Source: Rana temporaria
Lineage: Eukaryota > Chordata > Amphibia > Anura > Ranidae
Direction of reading: 5' to 3'
DNA length: 64,000 nt
Assembly: GCF_905171775.1 (NCBI RefSeq)
Contig: NC_053489.1
Location: forward strand, 147,275,642 to 147,339,641
Below, in pieces: positions 33,236-43,007 of the stretch; within the stretch, counting starts at the first letter, position 1; each line of letters starts with the position of its first letter. A program made the translations under genes and the position numbers. Below the pieces are notes generated by a model, which worked only from the letters and a program-made list of their open reading frames with translations, did no database searches and had not been told where the DNA came from.

Positions 33236-35797
33236 TGAGACTTAACAAGCATTTAACCCTTGCTGTGTGAGGGGGCACTGCAGTGGTTAATTTTTAGTTG
33301 TGCCTAAAACTGGGTTTTAACCTTGCTGACAGCAGATTTCTGTAATTGGTATAACCTATAAAACACTGACTTTTAAATATAAGCACATATTTAGCATATT
33401 TTGTTTCTGAAGGTCTGTTACTTTTTTCAAAAGGCGCACATAATGTGACACTTCTATCATGCAGAAAGTACAGCCAAGATTCTAATCTAAACTTTAGTAA
33501 CCAAATTCCTGAATAGATTTGCATTGTTGTAATCACAAGGTTTAGGCTGTATTTTCCCTGCTTATCCTTAACTCCCCTGTATATGAATACTATGCTATGA
33601 CTTGCAGAAGCTAGAGGTGATTGCAGTGTGACATGTTATTGACAAGGGAACACTTTCTGTTAGCTGTGGATTCATAAAGTTTATTCTTACAAGAATTGGT
33701 TTCTATACATGTTCATCCATCTTTCACTAATCTATCTCTACAGCAGAACAGTTGTCCTCAGAGTATTTCAGGATAATGAATTCTTCCTCTTGCAAAGTAG
33801 TGACCCACAGAACCTGACTTGTTTTATTCTAATGCGCTCTAGCGTGCTTAGATCCTGCTGACTCCAAAAATAAGTATACAGGCACATTTCTCTGCACAAA
33901 TAAATGTAACTCTAATACATAGTTTGCGCCTTGGTTTATTCTTTAGCAAAATTGCAGGTAGCACTATCTTTTCATATGTCTGTGACATATGTGTGACATT
34001 TGAGACAGTTAAATACATGACCCCATGCATTAAGCTTTGCTAAGATGTTTCTTCTTTGCGTTTTATCGTCACTTATCACTGTCATTATACTTTCATTTTG
34101 CTTACACTTGTATTGCACTACCTGATTGCTTTAAGTAATGTCGGAATACAATTACAGCAGACAAATCAAACTTACCGTATCTGTCTGTTAAGAGAACAGA
34201 ACAGCAATAGGCCTGCACATTCTATTACCATTAATCTTTATGAGTCACTATGAACACATAAAACAGAAATGTACAGAACATCATGTTGTTCAGATTATAC
34301 CTGTACTTAGTTTTTAATTTTAAAAAGGGAAAAGTCAAAGCTAAGAGCAAACAACACAAGAAATATGTGTAGCGCTCACCCCCGAAGAAGCCGCTGTTTA
34401 GTTTGGGATCGACCTATTAAGTTACCTTCTTGACTTGGTCTAGGGGTGATAGCTGTGAGTGTGAATAAAGAGCAAGTGTCCAGACGTCAATTGAGTTTTC
34501 AATGCTTTATTCCAAGGCCCAACATGGCCAACATCAATGTGACACACAGTAGAGAAAAGTTGATGAGCGTAGAGAAAACTTTAGTATCAGGCCCTGGATA
34601 TGAAAGAGAGCAAGCCTGCTCTCAGCAATAATGTAACCCAATTCGCCACCACCACAATCAGGGTGGGTAAAGTGCCCCTGGACAGGCGTCTATCACAGGC
34701 CTGGCAGCCGGAGCGCCACTTAAGGTTCACTGGGAGAAAACAGGCCTCTGCCACAGGCTTGACAATTTGAGATTCGTGAAATTAGGTTGAGCGAATCCTC
34801 CCAGTCAGTTCAGATAGTGTCACCCACTGACAGCTTGAACATACCTGTCATGCAGTGTGGTGACTGGATCCCCGATGGTTCGTCTAGGCCTCCTGGACAA
34901 CCTCTGATTCTAGGTTCTCCCGAGCCAATCCCCCATCGCACAGCTCTCGGCTTAGGATGCTCTCAGTAGAAGGTTGGGACCCAGCCAGTCGCTGGGGCCC
35001 CTCTCCAAGTTAGGATGAGGCTCCGCATGGTGCATGACCTCAGTAAAGCAGGCCATGGTGGCAGGGCCCATGGATGCGCGCACCCTGAAGGTGGATGCCG
35101 CACCTGGAACTCGGGCAGAACAGAACGGCCCAAAGGCAGTTGCCCAGATATATCCCTCTCCCAGCATGCCCAACGAGGGAAGAACTCCTCTGATTTGCTG
35201 CTGGGAGAAGGTGGGTCTGTCAGAACCCCTCTAGCGCCAGCTGCCGCCCGGGGGTGATAACGCACCCCCGGAGTGCAGACTGACCTACAGGACAAATTCT
35301 GAAAAATGGCAACAGCCTAAATTTTCTAAGCTTGTTTGGCTGGTCTTCTACTATGGATTGCAGGAGTGCAATTCATTTTGCACCCCTGTTACCCGTTTTC
35401 AGCAAAGAGCGGGCTGAAGTCCACTCTCTGCTGACATCATGGATTTCAGTCCTGGCACCGCGTCATCGCGACAATAAAGTCTGAATCCGCCAGGTACCTG
35501 GACTGACACCTGTCTCAGCGAGCTGCTGAGCGCATGAGATGGCCCACTCTACCCCTTCCACAGCTCAGTGCTCCAATGAGCGAGGAGGGAGAAGATTAGA
35601 GAGCTAGAGAGCTAGAGAGTTCTCTTCTCACGGAGCTCTGAAAACCAAGTAATCAGCTGTGTTCGATCACTTCTTTACACAAGCACTTTTGTATTTCAAC
35701 TTTCTTTGTTAGAGCACCTTGATTATATATTGCATTGTCACTTTGAACATTGTGGCACATTATGGTGCGTGAAAATCACGTTATAGGACATTTGCCA
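33236..35797. other. Non-coding; GC-rich repeat-like block at 34,373-35,650
   Basis: 33,236-34,370 is AT-rich with nothing recognised. At 34,373 a TGTAGCGCTCACCCCC start resembles the LTR beginning at 26,102, and a complementary gggggtgataacgcac lies at 35,252, but I found no clean CA end or target duplication. The block 34,373-35,294 may be an LTR relic. 35,300-35,650 is a further GC-rich repeat-like piece. Open frames there look spurious. Confidence 0.35.
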
Positions 35798-35801
35798 TTA
35801 G

Positions 35802-36274
35802 AGTAGTTTTAAACCAATTTTTTTTTCACAAAAATGAAAAACTTTATAATTACCTGCTCTGTGCAATGGTTTTTCACAGAGCAGCCTCAAAACATCCTCT
35901 TCTGGTGTCCACCACCAGCAATCTTGGCTCTTCCTTATCTGTGTCTGAAACTATAGTAAACCACTTTATATGGGGGCAGACATGCGGGCTCACTCCCAAG
36001 CTGGGCTGTTTGCATCTATAGATACAGACAGCAAGGCTCAACCCTGCCCCCCACTCCCTCCTTACAGAGTTTGATTGACAGCAGCAGGAGCCAATGGGTC
36101 TTGCTGCTATCAACAAAGTCTATGACACCAGGAGGAGGGCAGAGGAGCTACTGCAGATGGGACAGCGCTGGATCGATAATGGACTCAGGTAAGTGTTTGG
36201 GGGGCAGGGGTACTGGGGGAGCTGCTATGCAGAGAATGCATTAAGGTACAAAACCTTTTTCCTTTAGAGCCACT
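35802..36274. mobile_element. Kolobok-like non-autonomous element, diverged
   Basis: Left end agtagttttaaacc and, inverted from the right, agtggctctaaagg. The right target is TTAA (36,275-36,278) and the left is TTAG. The interior order (ttataattacctgctctgtg, GC-rich core, caggtaagtgt, gaatgcattaaggt) matches 28,170-28,630. Confidence 0.65.
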
Positions 36275-36536
36275 TTAAGGCAGACTCACTGGGCAGTGGA
36301 ATGCAGTGGATTGGGCACACAGAATTAGGTCTCAATATTTGAGTAAAGTTTTATCAGAAGGGCAAATAAGAAGCTTTTCGGACCAAAAAAATATACCTAT
36401 TAACCAGTATGTTTAATAGAAAAAATTAAATTGGCTTGAAAAGAAAAAAATAATTGTCTTTAAATGATCAGAACTGTAATTTCATGAATATGATGACGAC
36501 ATAAATTAAAAATCAAATTCATCACCATTTCATTAA

Positions 36537-37400
36537 CCTCCCTGGCGGTATGATTCTGTCTGGAATTACGTACCAAAAGCGGTACAATTATTTGCAAGGA
36601 AATTTGGTGTTTTATACTGTAGGCCTGTAATTCTTAGGAATAACTCATTTAAATCTGTCCAAACAAGAGTCTAGTAGGCATCCCGGGTATGACATTTTTA
36701 AAAAAACAAAATTATAAATTATAATATAATAAATAATTATAAATAATTATAACAAATAATAATATAATTCTAATAAAAATGATTCAATAATATAATCAAA
36801 TCAAAATCACTGAAATTTTCTCAGTTGCAAAATTGTCGCTGTCATTATTTTTTTTTTTTATGACGAATTTCCCCACAAATAGCTATCACACAATTCTGCA
36901 AGTGATTATAATTTATTATCGCTGTTTTTTAGCTGATCTAAAACCATTTTTGACATAAAGGGACACTTTTGTTTGCTATGGACAATCTACAGTTTGCAGG
37001 GAGAAAGAAAGGTTTTTATTATATAAAATGACATGCATGACACAGGACAGACCACTAGGGACAAGGGGGGAGTGTTTTTTTTACATACAGTACTGTAATC
37101 TATAAGATTACAGTATACTGTATGTAATGTGTTTGTTTACTTTTTTGAATTTGGCGCCGTTCTCCGCTCCCGTGCGTCGTAACGTCGCAGGGAACGGAGA
37201 TCGGCGGTACAGGAGGACGCTGTGTGAATCGAGCGAGGTCCCGCTCGCTCACACAGCACAGTGGCATCGCTGGATCCAGGACAAGGTAAGCCAGCACACG
37301 CTGCAGGCTCTGCATAGCTTACCCCGAGCGTGACTCAGGGATACCGATCGCGACATAAAAAACCCACCCCGAGTCACGCTCAAGGAGACCGCCAGGCAGG
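36537..37400 (+). mobile_element. piggyBac-like non-autonomous element, copy 2
   Basis: The 864-bp element starts CCTCCCTGGCGGTA and ends with the inverse of CCTGCCTGGCGGTC. TTAA sits on both sides (36,533-36,536 and 37,401-37,404). A CC start plus TTAA target fits piggyBac. The right third contains the CpG-rich cgtgcgtcgtaacgtcgcag block and the ctgactcagg/cccgagtcacg pair. No transposase. Very similar to 54,578-55,443 in the same orientation. Confidence 0.85.
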
Positions 37401-37585
37401 TTAACCAGTTGCAAACTGGGCATACAGCAAGGGCCTAAAGAATCCTCATTGAAGCACATTGTCCCTCTCCCTCTGCTGCCGCTTCCCCTGCCTCACTTGC
37501 CAGCAAATCCCAATTTAGAACTTGCTTTCTAAATCCCTGTAAATCAATGCTTCTAAACAGCTCTGTAAATCAAACAAAAGCTTAA

Positions 37586-37981
37586 AGAGGAAGTAAACCC
37601 TCTTAAATCATTTACAAAAAAAAAACACCTGCAAGAGAGAGGCATAATGAGCTAGTATGCATACTAGCTCATTCTGTGGCACTTACCTTAAATCGAAGCC
37701 CACAAAGTATTGCTCGTCTGCCGCCTCCGCCCCCGCCACCGGTCCCCGCGCATGCGCCAAAATACAACATTAACCCTGGCTTGTCCCATTCATAAAAACT
37801 GCACTTTTAGTGCACCTGCGCCGTTGTCTACGGCGTGCATGCGCTGTAGACATCGGTGCCCGGTTTTGTGACAATATCTCCTTAACCGTGTGGGTTAAGG
37901 AGATATTTCTTGCACCTACAGGTAAGCCTTAGCCTAGGCTTACCTGTAGGTGCAAGTTGTGTGGTTGGCTTTACAACCACT
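37586..37981. mobile_element. Kolobok-like MITE with TTAA target
   Basis: The 396-bp element starts AGAGGAAGTAAACC and ends with the inverse of AGTGGTTGTAAAGCC. TTAA flanks both sides (37,582-37,585 and 37,982-37,985). An internal hairpin atctccttaac/gttaaggagat and a tandem inverted tgcacctacaggtaagcc pair lie near the right end. A reverse-oriented fragment is at 41,300-41,500. Confidence 0.78.
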
Positions 37982-38173
37982 TTAATTGAGAAATACAATA
38001 TATCAAAAATATTGTTACTTTCTGTTTGCACTTCTGTTTCAATAATATGCAAATCAAAGGGCCAACTTTTGATCTGCACATGTTGTCAGTCAAAGCAAAT
38101 TTGAAAAAACTTTAAAACTCACATACCTGGATTCGGGCAGAGTGGCTGGGGGGCAGGCAGGGGAGAAAGCTGA

Positions 38174-38780
38174 GGCCTCGTACACACGATCGAGGAACTC
38201 GTCGTAAATGAAACATCGTTTTCCTTGACGAGTTCCTTGTTAGGCTTGTCGAGAAACTTGACAAGCTTTCTTTGCGTACACACTGTCAAGACTGAATCTC
38301 CTCGTTCTCAAACGCGGTGATGTACAACACATACAACGGCAGGGGAAGTTCGATTCCACTGTCGCAACCCTTGGGGCTGCTTTTGCTAATCTCATGTTAC
38401 TGCGTGTTAAGTAAAAGTTTGGTAAGAGACGATTTGCACTTTTCAGACTGTTACAGCGTGACAAATGTGCTATCTCCATTACAAACGCTACTTTTACCAA
38501 AGGTGCGCTCCCGTCTCATACTTTATTCTGAGCATGCGCGGGTTTCTTAGCATACACACGATCGTGTTTCTCGTCATAAACCAGCCCGACGAGGAACACG
38601 ACAAGGAAATTGAGGCTCCCGTCGAGGAAAACTTTAACTTGTTCTCTTTTTTTCTCGTTGAGTTTCTCGACAGTTTTCTTGATGAAAAACATACACACGA
38701 CCGTTTTCCTCAGCAAAAAAGCTCTGCCACCAAGTTTCTTGATGGATTCTGTTGAGGAAAACGGTCGTGTGTACGAGGCC
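38174..38780. mobile_element. Palindromic MITE, GGCCTCGTACACACGA type, long copy
   Basis: The 607-bp element has ends GGCCTCGTACACACGATCG and, inverted, GGCCTCGTACACACGACCG. Flanks are TGA and TCA, not a clean 3-bp duplication. The body has repeated ctcgtcg/cgacgag units in both directions. Related short copy at 50,101-50,368. Confidence 0.78.
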
Positions 38781-39347
38781 TCAGAGAAGAAAAATGATAA
38801 AAACAGCAAACGCATTTAAGTTCAGCTTTTAACATTTCAATCAGCAACAAATTACTTTAATATCACTGTAAACTATTCTTACCATTGTTTACACACATAG
38901 CAGAAAATCAAGACACTAATATTGTACGCACCTGTCAGAAAATAATTTTGTAATTGGATTTAGGAAAGAATTATACCCAGCCTCTCCCTGACTCATTGTC
39001 ATTTCAGACATTCACTGTGTGACAGCTGTAATCATGGCACATTTGCAGTTCATTATTCTATCCAGCCTTACAGTTCCATTCCAAAACCAACCTCACATTC
39101 CATCTACAAAGGCAAATCTGCCAGTAGCAAAAATTGAACCCTGAACTGAGAAATGTGTCAAAGTCGTAACTTCAGCTGCCTTGTGTGTATTTGAATCCTA
39201 GTCATAATTAGTAATAAATGTAGCATGTGTATATGCATTAATACTTTGCATATATATTAATTGTTGAACGATAAACTATGTTCAGTATTTTAGTCAGAAG
39301 CCTGCTGAATTTGAATAAAAGTAATAGTGTTTATATACAGGTATATA
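38781..39347. other. Non-coding, nothing recognised
   Basis: AT-rich DNA with no gene or repeat termini seen. Confidence 0.4.
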
Positions 39348-39931
39348 CAGTGCCTTGAAAAAGTATTCATACCCCTTCATGTTACAATCAAAAATGTGAA
39401 TGTATTTTATTGGGATTTTATGTGATAGACCAACACAAAGTGGCACATCATTTTGAAGCGAAAGGAAAATGATAAATGGTTTTCAATTTGTTTTACAAAT
39501 AAATATCTGAAAAGTGTGGAATGCATTTGTATTCAGCCCCCCGTAAGTCAATACTTTGTAGAACCACCTGTCTCTACCAGCTTTGCACATCTAGAGAGTG
39601 AAATTTTTGCCCATTCTTCTTTGCAAAATAGCTCAAGCTCTGTCAGATTGGATGGCGAACATTTGCAACAGCAATTTTCAAGTCTTGCCACAGATTCTCA
39701 ATTGGATTTAGGTCTGGACTTTGACTGGGCCATTCTAACACATGAATATGCTTTGATCTAATTCTAAACCATTCCATTGTAGCTCTGGCTTTATGTTTAG
39801 GTCATTGTCCTGCTGGAAGGTGAAGCTCTGCCCCAGTCTCAAGTCTTTTGCAGACTCTAATGCCGCGTACACGCGATCGGTCCATCCGATGAAAACGGTC
39901 TGATGGATTTTTCCATCGGTTAACCGATGAA

Positions 39932-40342
39932 TAGGATACGAAGAAAGGATTGGATGGCCGCACTCCAATGACCAAAAAGGTTGTCTTTTATTTAAACAAA
40001 CAGCAAATACATCACTTCACAAGGTAACAGCAAAGGAACAGGGGTACAGCTGACGCGTTTCGCACTGGACTAGTGCTTATTCATGGCTGAGCGTCAGCTG
40101 TAGTCCTGTGCGAAACGCGTCGGCTGTACCCCTGTTCCTTTGCTGTTACCTTGTGAAGTGATGTATTTGCTGTTTGTTTAAATAAAAGACAACCTTTTTG
40201 GTCATTGGAGTGCGGCCATCCAATCCTTTCTTTGTATCCTATGCATGGTTAGTGCATTGCCAGCACCCACGGTATCCTGAGTCAGTCTGCCTTCATTTAG
40301 TTGACCCACCTGGAGCGGTGATTTTTTTCTCCTATTATTTTG
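39932..40342. mobile_element. Short hammerhead-bearing fold-back element, 411 bp
   Basis: Flanked by the exact 14-bp direct repeat GGTTAACCGATGAA (39,918-39,931 and 40,343-40,356); removing the element and one repeat restores the MITE sequence seen at 48,600. Arms 39,933-40,072 and 40,101-40,240 are inverted copies (coordinate sum 80,173 throughout) around a 28-nt loop. Both arms include the GAAACGCGTC core. The 3' tail 40,241-40,342 ends in cacctggagcggtga, the inverse of the start of the 30,042 element. No coding capacity. The structure is a miniature of the 17,414-20,389 PLE. Confidence 0.78.
40047..40085 (-). ncRNA. Hammerhead-ribozyme-like motif
   Basis: The minus strand reads catgaataa, stem II gcact-agtcc-agtgc (perfect 5 bp), gaaacgcgtc. 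GAAAC and GCGTC match the PLE hammerhead core exactly; the CTGATGA box is degenerate (catgaata). A partial mirror copy lies on the plus strand at 40,101-40,122. Confidence 0.55.
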
Positions 40343-41057
40343 GGTTAACCGATGAAGCTGACTGATGATCAGTCGTTCCTACACACCATCAGTTAAAAAA
40401 ACGATCGTGTCAGAACCTGGTGACGTAAAACACAAAGACATACTGAAAAAAAATGAAGTTCAATGCTTCCAAGCATGCGTCGAATTGATTCTGAGCATTC
40501 GTGGATTTTTAACCGATGGACGTACCTACAAACGATCGTTTTTTTTTCTATCGGTTAGGTATCCACCGGTTAAATTTAAAACAAGCTTGAATTTTTTTAA
40601 CCGATGGATAAATAACCGATGGGGCCTACACGCGATCGGTTTGGTCATCTTCCCATCAACTCTGACCAGCCTACCTGTCCCTCCGGAAGAAAAGCATCCC
40701 CACAACATGATGCTGCCACCACCATGTTTCAAGGTGGGGATAGTGTATTCAGGGTGATGTGCAGTGTTAGTTTTCCATCATACATAGTGTTTTTCTTTTA
40801 GCCCAAAAAGTAACATTTTGGTCTCATCTGACCAGAGCACCTTCTTCTACATATTTGCTGTGTCCCCCATATGGCTTCTCGCAAACTACAAACTGGACTT
40901 CTTATGGCTTTCTTTCAACAATGGCTTTCTTCTTGCCACTCTTCCATAAAGGCCAGATGTGGCTGGAGCAGCACTGGCCAAGGCCACACTCATTAACATA
41001 TTCATGCACTGGGTTGCTGACCAGTGCTCATTCCTTTCTCCGATGATATTGGTTTAA

Positions 41058-41300
41058 CCACTTCAGCCCCGGAAGGATTTGCCCCAATGATGAGGCCGCT
41101 TTTTGCAAAACAGCACTGCATCTCTTTAATTGACAATTGCACGGTCATACGACACTGTCCCCAAATTAAATGTATGTCCTTTTTTTCCCACAAATAGAGC
41201 TTTCTTTTGGTGGTATTTGATAACTTCTGTTTTTAATTTTTGTGCTAACAAAAAAGAGCGACAATTTTGAAAAACAAAATGTTTTTTTTTTTAACTTCTT
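41058..41300. mobile_element. TTAA-type repeat fragment, CCACTTCAGCCCCGG start
   Basis: Begins CCACTTCAGCCCCGG right after TTAA (41,054-41,057), where it cuts the Tc1 element. The block ttcccacaaatagagctttc is typical of a high-copy frog repeat as I remember it. The right end is not found. Confidence 0.5.
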
Positions 41301-41500
41301 TGCTATAATACATACCTAGGCCTAGAATAAGGCTTACCTATAGGTATTGTAAATATCTCCTAAACGTGTGCCGTTTAGGATGTATGTATGGTATACTGCG
41401 CCGATGATGTCATCGGAGCGTGTTCCGTGACCGGGGCTCCCATGCACGCGTGAGGGAGTCCACAGCCTGATATACAACACAAAAGTGCCGTTGCTGGTTT
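41300..41500 (-). repeat. Fragment of the 37,586 Kolobok-like family
   Basis: aaggcttacctataggtatt, aaatatctcctaaacgtgtg and the catcggagc region match the reverse complement of 37,860-37,960 in order. Ends are lost. Confidence 0.5.
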
Positions 41501-41734
41501 ATAATCTAACCAGATACAATTTCTGGTAAGTTACTTTAGGACTTATGGTGAAGGAGCACACCGGATGTATAATTACACAAAGTTTTGGATTATGATTTTG
41601 CCTTTAATTTGTTGTGGGATTGGAAATATGGACTTTGATTTTTTAAATAGATTCACTTTTGGATCATATTTTTGATTGAAATTCTGAATATGAACTTTTG
41701 CACACTTATTTATGAATTATTTTTTGAGATTGAA

Positions 41735-41736
41735 AA

Positions 41737-41814
<78 letters not shown>

Positions 41815-41816
41815 TT
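41735..41816. repeat. Compound (AC)n(AT)n(AC)n microsatellite
   Basis: About six AC, over thirty AT and three AC dinucleotides in a row. Next to AT-rich DNA of unknown origin (41,500-41,735). Confidence 0.95.
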
Positions 41817-41929
41817 ACATTTGTTTACATATAAGATGTTTTAGATATTAAGATATTTGTTTGCACATTTGTTTGCACAAAAGTGTATGTTTTCACATAC
41901 TGTATACAGTATCTCACAAAAGTGAGAAC

Positions 41930-42506
41930 ACCCCTCACATTTTTGTAAATATTTTATTATATCTTTTCATGTGACAACACTGAAGAAATTACACTTTGCT
42001 ACAATGTAAAGCAGTGAGTATACAGCTTGTATAACAGTGTAAATTTGCTTTTCCCCTCAAAATAACTCAGCACACAGCCATTAATGTCTAAACTGCTGGC
42101 AACAAAAGTGAGTACACCCCTAAGTGAAAATGTCCAAATTGGGCCCAAAGTGTCCATATTTTGTGTGGCCACCATTGTTTTCCAGCACTGCCTTAACCCT
42201 CTTGGGCATGGAGTTCACCAGAGCTTTGCAGGTTGCCACTGGTGTCCTCTTCCACTCCTACATGATGACATCACGGAGCTGGTGGATTTTAGAGACCTTG
42301 TGCTCCTCCACCTTCAGTTTGTGGATGCTCCACAGATGCTCAATAGGATTTAGGTAGGGAGTCACACTTGGCCAGTCCATCACCTTTACCCCCAGCTTCA
42401 TTTGCAAGGCAGTGGTCGTTTTGGAGGTGTGTTTTGTTTGGGGTTGTTATTATGATGGAATACTGCCCTGCAGCCCAGTCTCCAAAGGGAGGGGATCATG
42501 CTCTGC
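41930..42506 (-). pseudogene. Tc1 transposase, C-terminal part
   Basis: The minus strand gives ...VTPYLNPIEHLWSIHKLK, the region of the last catalytic acid, followed by MPKRVKAVLENNGGHTKYG near the C-terminus. Stops and a frameshift interrupt it (for example before EWKRTP). It is the downstream half of the gene whose start is at 48,177; the two are separated by the 5-kb nest. Confidence 0.8.
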
Positions 42507-43007
42507 TTTAGTATCAGGGCTCAAGTCCTGCGGGAACGCGTGGGAACGGAGTTCCTGCACTTTTTTTACAGCAGGAACGCAGTTCCCTTTGCAGGACTAG
42601 AGCAGCCGAGCCACCTGAGCCAATCCTTCACTGAGCGGCGATGCCCAGCTTGACTCACTGTCAGGGGCAGTCGAACCTTAGTAATCTTTTATGTTACTGG
42701 CCACTTCCTGTATTATGTTGTTTATTGCTTATTGCTTGTATAGCGTAGAATCACCCGAAGGTATCGAAACGCTTCCAGACCTTAACAATTCACAACAGGA
42801 CCGAGTGTTACAGGCATAAATTAACATAGTAACAATATAAAATATGTACCACAATTAAATCAAATAATAAAACAACAATATAACACCATAAAACCAATAC
42901 AGTACAAAACCAAATAAATCACATAAGACCAAAGGAGAGACAACACACAATTCCCAACAGATCTAGCAGTGCTTCCCGCCAGAATGACCCTCACCTCACT
43001 CTTCCTA

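Larger units (their letters stand above)
39861..40644. mobile_element. MITE, TGCCGCGTACACGCGATCGG type, itself interrupted
   Basis: Starts TGCCGCGTACACGCGATCGG right after TAA (39,858-39,860), inside the Tc1 transposase gene. Without its own insertion (39,932-40,342) it matches the MITE at 48,550-48,964 block by block (ggttaaccgatgaagctgac, aaaacgatcgtgtcagaa, gcttccaagcatgcgtcga). Its right end is deleted at cgatcggtttgg, where the matching element continues for another 60-70 bp. Confidence 0.78.
39348..41053 (-). pseudogene. Tc1/mariner element, decayed and interrupted
   Basis: The left end CAGTGCCTTGAAAAAGTATTC follows TA at 39,346-39,347. The transposase lies on the minus strand: around 40,640-40,732 it reads KHGGGSIMLWGCFSSGGTG, the region around the second aspartate of Tc1 DDE transposases. 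The opposite end, with the helix-turn-helix coding part and second inverted repeat, is missing; sequence is cut by another repeat at about 41,054. A MITE at 39,861-40,644 splits the gene. Frames are broken even outside the insertion. Confidence 0.8.
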
